Both the position numbers and the translations under genes were made by a program. The notes under the pieces are model-generated. The model did no database searches. It was given only the letters and a program-made list of their open reading frames with translations, and was not told the DNA's origin. This document shows positions 20,855 through 32,394 of a stretch of DNA of 64,000 bases, one piece after another. How positions within the stretch are numbered: the first letter of the stretch is position 1; each line of letters opens with the position of its first letter. Origin of the DNA: Phascolarctos cinereus (Eukaryota; Chordata; Mammalia; Diprotodontia; Phascolarctidae); assembly GCF_002099425.1 (NCBI RefSeq), contig NW_018344159.1, positions 5,330,501 through 5,394,500 of the forward strand. Reading direction: 5' to 3'.

Positions 20855-21640
20855 TCATTCATTTAGTCAGTCACCCTGGCAACAAATATTTGTTAAATGC
20901 TTTCTGTGAGTATTACTGTGCAACAGGCATAGGGACAGATAAAAGATTTCAACGAGGCAAGTCCCTGAACTCTTGGACTTTATAATCTTGGAAAGCGATG
21001 AGGCAGAAACAAAGATATATGATACTTAAAGGTGCATTAGAGAGGCAGGGAACAAGGAGACCTACGAGATCTGAGGAGAGATCATTACCATCAGAGAGGA
21101 ACAAGGATGACCATGTAAGGTAGGGAGATTCTTAAAGGCTGGGCAAGCCTTCACTGGCTGAATAGGGAAAGTTGAGACCTACAGAGGGAATGTGCAAAGA
21201 CAAGAAATTCTGAAAACAAATGGCCCATCTGGGCATAAAGAGTAATCCAGTTTGGCTGGAACAGATAGCACAAAGAAGAAACTAGTAGGAGACATAAGGT
21301 AAGATGGTACCAAATTGTAGAGATCCTTGAATTTCAGGTGAAGAAGTCTGAACTTTACTTTGTAACAAGACAACAGGGAGGCACTGGAGATTTTTGAGCA
21401 GATAAACGACATGATTGATCCACGCATAAGGAAGAATAAACTACCAGCAGGGGTAGGGATGTGTAGGAGAGAGGGCAGCAATGGGAACACTTATTGAAAA
21501 GTCTTTTTCAATAGTTAAGCCTGTAATAAGGTGTTATGGGGGGGCTTGCCCTAAAGCGGTGGCAGTGAGAGTTCAGAGAGAGGATGAATTCAAGAAATGT
21601 TATAGAAATGGAATCAACAAAAATTAACTGGAATTGAAAG
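20855..21640 (-). mobile_element. L2 LINE copy, about 0.8 kb
   Basis: From the 3' tip 'caaatatttgttaaatgctt' through 'ttcaggtgaagaagtctgaa', 'aggcactggagatttttgag' and 'gaatgttatagaaatggaa'-like blocks, in reverse L2 order. Confidence 0.7.
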
Positions 21641-22259
21641 AATTTTTAATAGCTTATGTGATTCTGCTGTTCTGCAAAGAGTTCTTGTTTGGGCCTCACT
21701 GGAACAGACTTCTCATCATCTGGGAGTTAGAGAACCTAGGAATGTTTTGTTTCTCACACAAAGTCATTGGAAATTGACACAGAAGGCTATGTTTGCTGGC
21801 CTGACTGTCAGATGTTACCTGACTGGCTATATGATACTGAATTTTTTAGCCACATGGAGATCCTCAAAAACAATTTACCAAATTGTGGAGGGATTGTAGT
21901 CTTCAAAGGTGGAAGAGTATTCATGCAGGAAAGCCTAAAACTTTAAATTATTTCAATATATTAGTTCCTCTTCAGGATTCAGAGATACTTTGGAAAGAAC
22001 AGACACAGACATAGAAAAAGTATGGCTATAAAACTGGGTCCTAACACAGATCCCTGAAGGAGAAATAATTTTACATGCTTTCTAGCAAAATCAAATGCAG
22101 TCAGTGAACATTTATTATTGAGATTAAGATATTTGGGGCATATAAGGTATTAAGTTAGTTGAGATGCTCAGTTCTGAAACACACAAAGAAGTACCTATTT
22201 CTATTTTATAATGTTATTATATCAAAATAATTCTACACAAAATTTAGGAAGTATTTTAA
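21641..22259. other. Unassigned, with a short protein-like frame
   Basis: No repeat recognised. A stop-bounded frame near 21,740-21,945 reads a string including 'LYDTEFFSHMEILKNNLPNC'. It is too short and unsupported to call coding. Confidence 0.3.
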
Positions 22260-22550
22260 AATAAAAAAGTTTCTCATCTTTCCTACTGACTTCCCTGGCT
22301 TCCTGAAAGTCCCAACTAAAATCTCACCTTCTATGGGAAGTCTTTCCCAACCTTTCTTAATTCTAGAGTCTTCCCTCTCAATCATTTCCTATTTATCCTA
22401 TGTATAGCTTGTTTGTATATATTTGTTTGCTCGTTGTATACTTGATTAGATTATTAGCTCCTTGTGGGCAAGGAGTGTTTTTTGCCTGTTTTTATGTCTC
22501 CACCACTGAGGCCAGTACCTAGCACACAGAAGGTGCTCAATTGACTTCTG
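22260..22550 (+). mobile_element. L2 LINE 3' end, well preserved
   Basis: 'ttccctggcttcctgaaagt', 'aactaaaatctcaccttcta', 'cctatttatcctatgtatag' and 'gtacctagcacacagaaggt' follow L2 closely. Confidence 0.9.
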
Positions 22551-22834
22551 CAACAGATATACTAAAAATGTGTCAAATGCCACTACAATTTAGTTTCAAA
22601 CCTCTGACTCTCTGAAGAAAGGGCAAGGGCATGAAAAGTTGATTTGCTGAATGAATACTTGAATGTTCACTGCATGCTTTAAAAAAACGATTCATTGGAA
22701 TATAGCAAATGTGGCAATTCTGGCAATCTGGAATTTGAGAATTCCATTTACTAGCATTTATTAAGTATTTGCAGACTTAGTGATGGGCAATTTCTCAGTC
22801 TAGATTCCCTGAGAGGCCAGAAAGAATCTCATTC

Positions 22835-23325
22835 ATTGTAATGGAATACTGTTGTTCCATAAGAAATGATGTACAGGCAGAACAGAAAAACCTGGAAAGA
22901 CTTACATGAGCTCATGCTGAGTGAAGTGAGCAGAACCAGAAGAGCCTTGTACACAGTAACAGCAACATTATGCGATGACCAGCTTTATTAGACTTAACTC
23001 TTTTCAGCCATGCAACGATCTAAGACAATTCCAAAAGACTCTGATGGAAAATGCTATCCATATGCAGAGAAGGAACTGTGGAGTCTGAGTGCAGATCGAA
23101 GCATACTGTTTTCTCTCTCTCTTTGTTTCTTCTTTCTCATGGTTTTTCCCTTTGGTTCTAATTCTTCTTTACAACATGACTAATGTGGAAATATGTTTAA
23201 TATGATTGTACATGTATAGCCTATATCTGATTGCATGCCATCTTGGGGAGGGGGAGAAAATTTAGAACTCAAAATCTTATAGAAGTGAATGTTGAAAACT
23301 AAAAACAAATAATTTAAAAAAAGAA
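22835..23325 (+). mobile_element. L1 LINE 3' UTR, type A
   Basis: 'gaaaaacctggaaagactta', 'gtgaagtgagcagaaccaga', 'ttcttctttacaacatgact' and 'cctatatctgattgcatgcc', ending in an A-rich tail. 5'-truncated, as most L1 copies are. Confidence 0.85.
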
Positions 23326-23329
23326 TCTC

Positions 23330-24582
23330 ATTCATCAACAGGTGCATATGGCTACAAGTTAAATAAAGTGAGTAGCTAAAATGAAATGAAAAGATTTAGT
23401 AGCACGCTAATAAAGAGATGCTTGCTGGGGGCTTAGGGAAAAAAGAGAAAAAGGGAGTGTTAGCATCCTAGGATATAGATTTGACTTAGATTTTTTTTTT
23501 AAAGACATGCTTAAAGTACACAGAAAATCAGTAGCATTTTGTGGCATTTGAATGAACCAATGGGACACAATCTCACCCTGCAGGAAAGCTGGTCTGGGAA
23601 GTCTCTAATTGTGTATTGTGTGGAGCCCTTTGAAGCTAGAGTGTTGAGTGCAGCAGGGTTTTGTGTACTTAGTCTGAACTGGATAAGGCAGTTACTCAGC
23701 CTACTGAGGAAGGGGGTTGGGGGTGGGGATAGAGTGGTGATTATTGTGTCAGTTTGTTTGTTTGTTTAAAGTTAATCTGCAACAGAATGGGACATATAGT
23801 TCAGTCAAAGAGGGCATTACAATAAACAAAGTTGTCCGTTCCTCTACACAAGCAAAGAGCTGTTCTTAGCAGAACACACAGAAAGATGTAGTCTCTAGTT
23901 TAGACCCTTAAAAAAAAAGTCCAGATGAGCATATGGCTTTCTTTACAAATCAACAACAAACTGCAAAAGTCTTTTGATGTTTTTAATTGTCCTTAGTCTA
24001 TTCACTTTTTATTCCTGGATGGCAGAAGTTAGGATTAAGAGTAAATCTTTTCAATACATACTTGCTTCCACATTTCAAGTATTAGTAACTTAATTTGTGT
24101 AGCTGCTCCCTCTACTGACATAGACAACAACATGCTTTTCTCCTTAGGGTAGCAAAATCTAAGCTCTGTGTGTGGCTGAAAAAAATCATTACCCAGTCAT
24201 CAACCTGCTGGTAATGAACAACCCCATGTTGGGTCTATTGTTGGGTCCCTTCTCATAAAGCTGTTCAGGGTGATCAAGTCTGCCAGACATTGTGCTCCTT
24301 TGGAGCACTATGATCTTTGAGAATCTAGGGTTTCCTTCAGGTTGGAGTGAGTGAACATGACTTCATTAGAAGTACTTAAAAACTCGAGAATATTATAATT
24401 TTGGAAGTGCTCAATGAAAGCTGAACTGAATGGAATGGAAGAGACAGAGAATGCAGGGGATAGAAAGGGTAACAAGGGAGAAGAAAATTTGAGTCAGGGA
24501 AAGGAAGAGTTACTCAAATCCTGCAGGAGGGATTTGGAGCCTCTGATTCTGTGCAAATGAAGATAAGAATATTATATAGCTA
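23330..24582. other. No recognised feature
   Basis: About 1.25 kb without a recognised repeat or exon. The 76-codon frame at 23,539-23,769 is not convincing. Confidence 0.4.
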
Positions 24583-24745
24583 AAGTCTGGAAAGCATTTA
24601 CATTTATTAATCTCATTTGATTCTCATAACAACCCTAGGAGGTAGATGGGTGCTATTATTATCCCTATTTTACAGATGTGGAAACTGAAGATCAGTGATG
24701 TTAAATTGAGACGTTCAGGGTCACAACACTAGGATGATGTGTTAC
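24583..24745 (-). mobile_element. MIR SINE
   Basis: 'ggaaagcatttacatttatt', 'gattctcataacaaccctag' and 'ttttacagatgtggaaactg' in reverse MIR order. Confidence 0.8.
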
Positions 24746-24892
24746 TCTAATGTAAATTCCTTTAGCTTTGGCACTTTCTTCTATTTCACCATTACTTTTT
24801 TTGTCAGGAAAGGTAATGGAAAGGCACCCCTTCAGCCTTACCCTGTGGCAGGGCTGTAAAGCATACACAAATGAAAAAATGATTAAGACTAC

Positions 24893-25258
24893 TTCCTACC
24901 CAAATTAATTATAAAGGGCATATGAAGGAAGACACTATCAGCATCCAGAGAAAGAACTGTTAAATAGAAGTATGAATAGAATAATTTTACATATATATAC
25001 ACACATATATATAGACATAAATACATATACACACATACACACACACACACACTCCTATTTGTGTCTAAGGGTAGCCATCGGGGGGGAGGAAGGGAAGAAA
25101 ATGAATAAATTTAACTGATATTTTTGTTTTATATCTGAATGGCATACCAAGTTGTTATAGCAGACTTGCAGTTTTATGTACAATCATCCTTTTTTTTATT
25201 GTAATATGTTATCAAAAAGCTTTTTATTTCATAAATTAGAAATTAAAAAAAGATTACT
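24893..25258 (+). mobile_element. L1 LINE 3' UTR, type B, with AT/AC microsatellite
   Basis: 'catccagagaaagaactgtt', 'tttgtgtctaagggtagcca', 'gcagttttatgtacaatcat' and 'gaaattaaaaaaag'. An (AT)(AC) tract at about 24,990-25,053 has expanded inside it. Confidence 0.8.
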
Positions 25259-25259
25259 T

Positions 25260-25958
25260 CCTGCTCATGGCAAGAGAAACTGTGGAACACAAGTCCTGGG
25301 AATATTTAACTAGGGAAAAGGGGTATAATCCCCATGAGGTTTTGAGGTAGAGAAGAGAAGATTTAGGCAAGGAGGAGTGGCTGGTGGTAGAGAATTGCCT
25401 CTTGTTCTCTATTGGTTTTTCTGAGACTACCCCTTCTCAAAACCCCTATCCCCAAAAGGTCTTTCTATCTGCTTATTATGATTTGAAATTCCTTTAACAA
25501 ATAATTCCATTGCATAATTACAGATAAAAGGCTTAAAAATACAAAGACTTAGAAGAGTTAATTAACATGGTGGTGAAAATGAGTTCAATCAAATTAGAAA
25601 AGATAGTGATGTCCATTCTATTCTGAGAGTGAGAAGGGGCTAGAAGGTTAGAAGCCAAAGTATGTCTGAAAGGAGGAGTGGTGGGCTTGGGGAGGCTTCA
25701 GAGATGGAAGACAAACTTTGACAACTTCATAATGTTGTAAGGAGGCTGTTTTGGTTACCTTTTTGCTAGGTGGACAAAGAGAAGTTTTGGGAAGAAATAG
25801 TTCCCATTCTGTATGGCTATACATGCTTGCACCTTATCTGGAGTTATAACAAGCAGAAGGATGCCAGCTGCTTGAAGCTGCTTGCATCTGATAGAGAAAG
25901 GAAAGGCGTAGAGGAGAGAAGCGGGGAGAATGTGACTAGAGACTTTACAAATCTTAGA
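25260..25958. other. No recognised feature
   Basis: About 700 bases without a recognised element. A 64-codon plus frame (25,770-25,964) and a 115-codon minus frame (25,755-26,102, running into the next MIR3) look like chance. Confidence 0.4.
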
Positions 25959-25959
25959 T

Positions 25960-26065
25960 TTTGAGCTGAAAAAGACCTTGGGACCATCTCCCATTTTATA
26001 GGTGAGGAAACAAAGGCCTGTAAATATTAAGTGATTGCCAGGGTCACAGAGGCAGTAAATGCTGT
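25960..26065 (-). mobile_element. MIR3 SINE fragment
   Basis: 'gagctgaaaaagaccttggg', 'ggtgaggaaacaaaggcctg' and 'cagggtcacagaggcagtaa'. Confidence 0.7.
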
Positions 26066-26153
26066 GCACATCAACAGCATTTTCTAGGTAAATTAGGTAC
26101 ATGTGGAAGACCCCATGTCCTCCAGGGAACTGCTTTTTTCAGATCTGTATCTT

Positions 26154-26405
26154 CTTGTTGTTAAACCATTTCTGTTGCATTCAACTCTTTGTGACCCCAT
26201 TTGGGGTTTTCTTGGCAAAGATCCTAGAGTGGTTTGCAATCTTCTCTAGCTCACTTTACAGATGAGGAACTGAAGCAAAGATGGTTAAGTGACCTGCCCA
26301 GGGTCACACAGCTACTAAGTATCTGAGGCCAGATTTCAGCTCAGGAAGATGAGTCATCCTAACTCCAGGCCTGGCGCTTTGTGCACTATGTCATGTAGCT
26401 GCCCA
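26154..26405 (-). mobile_element. Mar-1 CORE-SINE with perfect 13-bp TSD
   Basis: A full-length 252-bp copy from the 'cttgttgttaaacc' tail to the head 'gtcatgtagctgccca'. The direct repeat agatctgtatctt flanks it exactly (26,141-26,153 and 26,406-26,418). Confidence 0.95.
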
Positions 26406-26418
26406 AGATCTGTATCTT

Positions 26419-26977
26419 AGCTGTACTATCTTGGGTTCATAAAGACACTGAATGACTTTTCCCACGATTATTATTCCCAACTCAATCATCAATGATATTT
26501 TACATTGTTAAACTACTAGAGTTTTATCTAGTTCATTCAGAATTTCTTCCCTAATCAAAGCAGTTTTTTAGGAATTCCAAAATGGCAAAGCTTAGTCATC
26601 ATTTGTTGGCTGCATTATTTTCTCTTTCAATCTTTTCATTCTCTCCCTCTTCCTCGTTACCTACAGAGCTCAGGATGCTAAAGAACAGAGACCTGATGGG
26701 CCAGCACGGGAGAATTTGCAAACATCTCCCAGTTGGGGTTTATTCCTTCCTTTTTCTCTTTTCTTTCTCCCTTTTTTCTCCTTTCCCTCAGCCACTCCTG
26801 CTTTCCTAATTCATATATTCACTTAGATGTTGACATTAGCCAGACCATATAAGTCAGTATTTTGTCTTTAGCTATGGTATAAATATAAATCAGATGGATC
26901 ACTTTATGATACAACATAAAAAGCTTTACTAAAAACCATAGCCAACTTTAAGGGGAAGACCTTAAAAACAAAAAGAG
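26419..26977. other. No recognised feature
   Basis: About 560 bases. A 75-codon frame (26,582-26,809) is rich in Ser/Phe from a pyrimidine tract and is not considered a gene. Confidence 0.4.
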
Positions 26978-26993
26978 GAAAATGATATATTCA

Positions 26994-27150
26994 GTGGCAG
27001 CTAGGTGGCGCAGTGGATAGAGCACTGGCCCTGGAGTCAGGAGGACCTGAGTTCAAATCCAGTCTCAGACCAGACATTTGACATTGACACTTACTAGCTG
27101 TGTGACCCGGGGCAAGTCACTTAATCCCAATTGCCTCACCAAAAACAAAA
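26994..27150 (+). mobile_element. WSINE1-like CORE-SINE with 16-bp TSD
   Basis: Head 'gcagctaggtggcgcagtgg', CORE 'actagctgtgtgacccgggg', end 'ttgcctcaccaaaaacaaaa'. Flanks gaaaatgatatattca and gaaaacgatatattca (26,978-26,993 and 27,151-27,166) differ at one base. Low divergence suggests a fairly young copy. Confidence 0.95.
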
Positions 27151-27249
27151 GAAAACGATATATTCAAAAAGGGATGTTTTTGTCATCTTACTTTCAAGTA
27201 AACAGAACATAACAATGTGTGATCAGGACTAGATTTTTGTTTTTATCAT

Positions 27250-27430
27250 CAACAACCTACATAGTCATTCATTTAGTCAACTAGTATTTAAGTACCTACT
27301 ATGTGCCTGACATTGTGCTAAGTGCTAGGAATATAAAGAAAGGAAAAAAAAACCTTGCTCTCAAAGAACCCACTGTTTAATACATAGAAAAAATATAGGA
27401 AGAAATCAAGTTATAAGTACCTGGGTATGT
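27250..27430 (-). mobile_element. L2 LINE 3' end
   Basis: 'actatgtgcctgacattgtg', 'ctaagtgctaggaatataaa' and 'aaagaacccactgtttaata' are the complement of the L2 3' UTR. Confidence 0.8.
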
Positions 27431-27770
27431 CATTGAGGATGAAAAGGTTGCTTCTGGTTTGGAAAAAATAAATCAAGAGAATCAACTTCTTATGGATTAT
27501 TAGGTATTGACATTCTCCATCAAGTGGACTCTTAACAAACTGGAGAATTCAGCCAGAAATTTTACCAGAAGATTTCTTGTCACATAAGTACTTCTAAAAT
27601 GGGGAAGTGGAGGGATGGGAGGAGATGAAAGGGAGAGAGAAAGCTGCAAATATTTTTATTTCTGACTTAGCATCCTCTCAGCTTCCCATCTTGGTTCACA
27701 ATACCAATTTTTTTTCCACATTCCAATTAAATTGAAGAATTTGTTAAGCAACAATTAAGTGGTAGGATTT

Positions 27771-27930
27771 TACTTCTCTCTCTCCCTGTCTCTGTCTCTC
27801 CTTCCCTCTTTCCCTCCCTCCTCTTTCTCTGTCTGTCTGTCTCTGTCTCCCTCTCTCTGTGTCTCTATTTCTATCTTGTTCTGACTCTCTGTCTCTTGTC
27901 TGTTTCTCTCTGTCTCTCTTTGCCCTCCAA
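27771..27930. repeat. Pyrimidine-rich (CT/CTGT)n low-complexity tract
   Basis: About 160 bases of ctctctctccctgtctctg-type sequence, strongly strand-asymmetric. It creates Ser/Leu-rich pseudo-frames. Confidence 0.9.
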
Positions 27931-28562
27931 AGTCAATTAGTTATGGTTTTTTTATGGGACACCTCTATTTATCTATCTATACAATCTCCAGTGAAAGACA
28001 GTGTGACGATCAAGCACTCAGTTCAATGCTTGGCACATAAGTGCTTAAAATTGCTTAAAATCTCCTTTCTGGAAATGGATATGTTGGATTGATTTGAATA
28101 GCTAGAATTTCAAAAGAATACCAGTTCAGTGGTACTTATATTTATATACTTAGTCTAAGGTTAAATTTAGATGGTGTTCAATCACTTCAGAAATGTTCAG
28201 CTATCATGTAAAAGTGAATTATCATCATCTTCCTCATCTCATCATTATCATTATTATTTTCCACTGGTTATACTTTACTCTTAAAGACGCCTCAAAAAAA
28301 TTGAACATATGAAAACTTTGGCTAATATTTCCAGTCTTTTTGGTTTGGTCATGTCTAAAAGAAAAGTGGAATTATATCACAAAAAGTAATTGTTAACAGT
28401 AGCATTCTTAACTTTCCCAGATTAAGTCTAACTCCTGATTCAAAGAACTGGGTGCAGCACAGCCAGCCAGGAAATATTTTGAGGTCCTGAGCTTTCCAAG
28501 GCCACCTGGGATTGGCACCAATAAATTCTATCCTTCCTCTATGTCTTTATCCCACTAAATGG
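27931..28562. other. No recognised feature
   Basis: About 630 bases without a recognised element. Confidence 0.4.
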
Positions 28563-28870
28563 TGATAATAACTAACATTTACATTTAATTTTATTGTTTA
28601 TGAAGTCCTTTACATCTATCTTATTTAATCTTCAAAACAGCTATATGAGGTATATTAGTACAGTGCCTGGCACACAGTAGGAGCTTAATAAATATTAATT
28701 GATTGATTGATGGAGCTCAAGTATTATTACGTCCATTTCATAGACAAGGAAAGTGAAATACTGATAGTTGAAATGATTTGCCCGAGGCCACATAGCAATC
28801 TAAAGAGCTAGTATTCAAATCCAGGTCTCCAAATCCAGTGTTCTTCCCTTGGTATCAAAATTATGTCACC
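28563..28870 (-). mobile_element. MIR SINE carrying an L2 3' tip
   Basis: Reverse MIR arms 'gaagtcctttacatctatct' (left) and 'catagacaaggaaagtgaaa' (right). Between them, 28,656-28,712 is a plus-strand L2 tip 'cagtgcctggcacacagtag' ending in attgattgattga. Confidence 0.7.
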
Positions 28871-28875
28871 TCTCA

Positions 28876-28925
28876 GGTAATGTGATATAATGTAACATAA
28901 GGTAATATGATGTAATGTAACATAA
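28876..28925. repeat. Degenerate short tandem repeat
   Basis: Imperfect repeats of a taatgtaacataa-like unit. Confidence 0.6.
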
Positions 28926-29060
28926 TATAATTCAATTCAACAAACATTTACTAAGTGACAACTAAACTACATTGAACATGCTCTGCTAGGCACAAGGGAT
29001 AAAAAGATTTAAACCAAAGTAGTCTCTGTTCCTTAAACATCTTACTTTCTACTAGAGTAA
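28926..29060 (-). mobile_element. L2 LINE 3' end
   Basis: 'caattcaacaaacatttact' and 'tctgctaggcacaagggata' are the complement of the L2 3' terminus. Confidence 0.7.
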
Positions 29061-29459
29061 TGTGCCCATTTGCACCAATATGTCAATCTCATCCCTTAGA
29101 ACAGAAGACACCTTGACTCTGGAGAATTAGCCATCTAGACAGTGACAGTCTAGAAGGCTGAAGGCCTGGACTGTGTTATGATAAATGCTTCAGAATAATT
29201 GCTAAGGTCAGATTCATTAATAAAGGAAGACAGTATTAATAAAAAATGAAGTCATCATTGGAATCATTTTAATTCTTTCATAAAATATTTATTGGATATG
29301 GTTGTTCAAGTCTCAAAGGCCAGATGAATTGCAACCCAGGGTATTGCAAACACTTGCAAGATGTGATTACAGATTTACCATCCATAGTCTTTGGGAGACC
29401 TTGAGATGATTAAATATTATTCAAATTTCCAAAACAGTAAAAAAAAAAAAGATTGAAAC

Positions 29460-29715
29460 TACAGAAAGGCAAAATGGAGAGAGCACACTAGCCTTGGAAT
29501 TGGAAGGCCTAGGTTCAAATACTTCTTCTGACAGTAATTAGTTTATATATCTCTACGCAAGTCATTTTACTTGTCCCATTGCCTCATTTTTCTTATTTAT
29601 ATAATGGAGATAATAACTGCACCTAACCATAGTGATGATCAAAAGACATAACGTAAAGCATTTTACAAACCTTAAAGTGTTATACAAATAGGCAGTATTG
29701 TTATTATTTTGCCAA
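29460..29715 (+). mobile_element. MIR SINE, near full length
   Basis: 'gccttggaattggaaggcct', 'cattgcctcatttttcttat', 'tggagataataactgcacct' and 'gtaaagcattttacaaacct' cover the head, CORE and tail. Confidence 0.8.
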
Positions 29716-30460
29716 GCCTAGGAGAAATTCTAGAATGGGGCATTAAATAGATTACTTATAAGCATTCATTCCTGGAACCATCATGCATTCACTAAGAGCA
29801 AATCAAATTAAATAATGTTGATTACTGGCCTGATATCAACCTAATTTCTATGTTATCTTGCCACATAAAATTAATTTTCTCAAATACTTTAATATTTCAA
29901 TAGATTTGTGATTTTTTTTTCATATGGGTTCCTCCTCCATTGGTACAAATGGAAATCTGTCTCTGTCTTCCCATCCTGTGGAATTCTTGTCCACATGCAC
30001 TCATGAACTTCCCATAGGAGACCTATACGGCAGCTGGAGAATTCTGCTAAGTCTTTTTTTTTTTTTAACATTTTGTGGATACCAGTATAGCAGCCAATTT
30101 ATCCATCTGTAACTCTTCACACTTGTTACATTATTGGATCATCTCCTTCTCTGATAATATATTTTCTGGACCACATTTTTTATGTCCCTTCTTGGCTCCA
30201 AATCATTGGCACTAAAATGTTGTTGCCTACTTATGTCCATTAGGTATCTTTCCTTTGCATTTACCTACTCTGTGGTAGCACCTGCAATGTTAATTCCTCA
30301 GAGATTTTGATATTCTTTGTTTTACAGCTATTTGGCATCACTAAGAGGATGCTGATGTTAAAAAAAAAAGGTTGTCTTGGGAAGCAACTTAGGATCATTG
30401 TATGTACTTTGCAATTTTGCAAATGCAATCTTGTCCTGTTTCTTCCTCTAATCCCTTTTT
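29716..30460. other. No recognised feature
   Basis: About 745 bases without a recognised element. Confidence 0.4.
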
Positions 30461-30473
30461 CCACTTAGTTCAT

Positions 30474-30672
30474 CTATTTATTTATTTATTTATTTAATCA
30501 CTCATTCATTCATTTATTTATTTATTTTGCTTTTTTCGGTGAGGCAATCAGGGTTAAGTGACTTGCCCAGGGTCACACAGCTAGTAAGTCTTAAGTGTCT
30601 GAGGCTGGATTTGAACTCAGGTCCTCCTGACTCCAAAGCCAGAGCTCTATTCACTGTGCCACCTAGCTGCCC
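30474..30672 (-). mobile_element. WSINE1-like CORE-SINE with TTTA-rich tail and TSD
   Basis: 'ggttaagtgacttgcccagg' through 'gtgccacctagctgccc'. Its A-tail, read here as (ttta)n and (ttca)n over about 50 bases, has become a microsatellite. Flanks ccacttagttcat and ccacttagtttat (30,461-30,473 and 30,673-30,685) match at 12/13. Confidence 0.9.
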
Positions 30673-30703
30673 CCACTTAGTTTATATTTGATATTATATA
30701 GAC

Positions 30704-30906
30704 CAGCGCTTGGCAAACTATAGCGAGGGATGAGGTGATGGAAAAATACACTCCCTTGCCTGTCTTTGTATAGCTCATGAGTTAAGAATGGATTTTACAT
30801 TTTTTAATACAATAAAGCTTTACTGAAAAACCACTCTTAGCTCTGAAGAACTATACAAAAATAATGGGCTAGTTCTGTCCCCTGGACTATAGGTTGTTAA
30901 CCCTTG
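30704..30906 (+). mobile_element. Non-autonomous hAT transposon, 203 bp
   Basis: Begins 'cagcgcttggcaaactatag' and ends 'ataggttgttaacccttg', with inverted similarity at the termini. The 8-base flanks atatagac and attttgac match at 6/8. The body has 'aataaagctttactgaaaaa', as in several mammalian hAT families. Confidence 0.7.
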
Positions 30907-31071
30907 ATTTTGACAATAGGCATTCTTCATCCTTTTGTTTTCTATGAGGATTTTTGGGCTGGATGTAACCTGCAAAGGAGCATTTAAGTGACATCACTAT
31001 ATTTGGGAATCCTTTTGTCTGAACTGTTGCACATGACTGTAGGGGCAGTGCCTCCCTTGATACTGATCATC

Positions 31072-31205
31072 ATAGGATTGTGGTCTGGCTCAACCTCTTA
31101 TTTTATAGATGAGGAAAATGAGGCCTAGCTAACGTTAGATAAACTGTCAAAGGTCATGCAGCAGAGCAAAGTTAGTATTCAAATCCTGGTCTTCTGACAC
31201 CATAT
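31072..31205 (-). mobile_element. MIR SINE fragment
   Basis: 'ttttatagatgaggaaaatg', 'caaaggtcatgcagcagagc' and 'aatcctggtcttctgacacc'. Confidence 0.75.
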
Positions 31206-31479
31206 CACTCTCCATTTTGCATTTGTAGCTGTGCTTGCTTTGAACCCCAAGGAACAAGATGCTCTTCCCAGGATAAGCTGATCACTAGAAATCTCATCAT
31301 CATGCCATTAACTCAGCCTTCTCAACTCCCTCAGTCTCCTTTCCCCTCTGACTGGAGAGCTAGAGGGTGGAGAGCTAAACTCCTCCTGAGTCTTGAACTT
31401 CCAGTTCACCTTCCACTTTCCACTTGCAGCTCTGATATTTTTAAACTCTACAGAACAAGGTGTCCTTATGTCTGGTACC

Positions 31480-31655
31480 CTTAGAGTCTGCCCCTCCCTC
31501 CCAGCTTCCTTTTGGGTGTGGTCTTTCCTGTTAGATTGCAAGCTCCTTGAGAGTGGGAATTGTCTTTCCTGTTCTTGTGTGCATCGACAATGCTTGGCAC
31601 GGAGTACGGAAAATAGCAAGCACTTAATGTTTATGGAATTATTTGTTGAATCACC
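31480..31655 (+). mobile_element. L2-type LINE 3' end
   Basis: 'gttagattgcaagctccttg', 'agagtgggaattgtctttcc' and 'gcaagcacttaatgtttatg'. Confidence 0.8.
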
Positions 31656-31694
31656 ATTTTGTCTACATTCTCCTAAGGATCACTAAAAACATTA

Positions 31695-31800
31695 GTCAAT
31701 TCAATCAATCCACTAGCATTTATTAAGTGTTTACAATGCACTATATTCTAAGTACTGAGGATACAGAGACAAACACAGAACATAATTATCTCAGTGGTTG
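31695..31800 (-). mobile_element. L2 LINE 3' tip
   Basis: 'tcaatccactagcatttatt' and 'ctaagtactgaggatacaga' in reverse orientation. Confidence 0.75.
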
Positions 31801-32054
31801 TAGCTATCAAGTAATCTAGTATGATCTTGACACTGTATTGGAAGTTTTCAAGACTGTATTTGCTATAATAGCCAAAAGCATTTTTCTAAATGAGAAATAA
31901 TCAATTCATTGATATCATGTATTATGTATACTTTTCAATAAATTTTATAGTTGGGTGTAGAATATTATTTGTGAGTACCTGCCTGTTATCTTTTTTATCT
32001 ACATCAAGGATACCTTCAATACAGGTATAGATTGTCTTCCTAAATATTTTTAAT

Positions 32055-32275
32055 GGTAATAGTAGTAATAAGTAGCATTTACATGGAACTTTGGGGTTTG
32101 CAAAGTGCTTTATAAATGCATTTGATCCTTGCATTTACCAGATGGGTCTTAAAGATGAGGAAACTGAGTCAGAGTGATTAAGTGGAAAACATAAAAAGTA
32201 TTTGAGGCAGGGTGCAAATGGATGTCTTCTGACTCCAAGTCCAGTGCTCTATCTACAACATCCCTAAGTTGCCTC
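32055..32275 (-). mobile_element. MIR SINE, near full length
   Basis: 'gtagcatttacatggaactt', 'ggtttgcaaagtgctttata', 'aagatgaggaaactgagtca' and 'ttctgactccaagtccagtg'. Confidence 0.85.
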
Positions 32276-32394
32276 AAAAAGTATCCATATACCTGGTGAC
32301 AGCCTTCTAATAATTTTTTTTAACCATTTAATTTATTTTTCAAATTTCTCAGTGTCTTCTATTCTTTGAAACAGTTTGAATAGTGATCCTTTAA

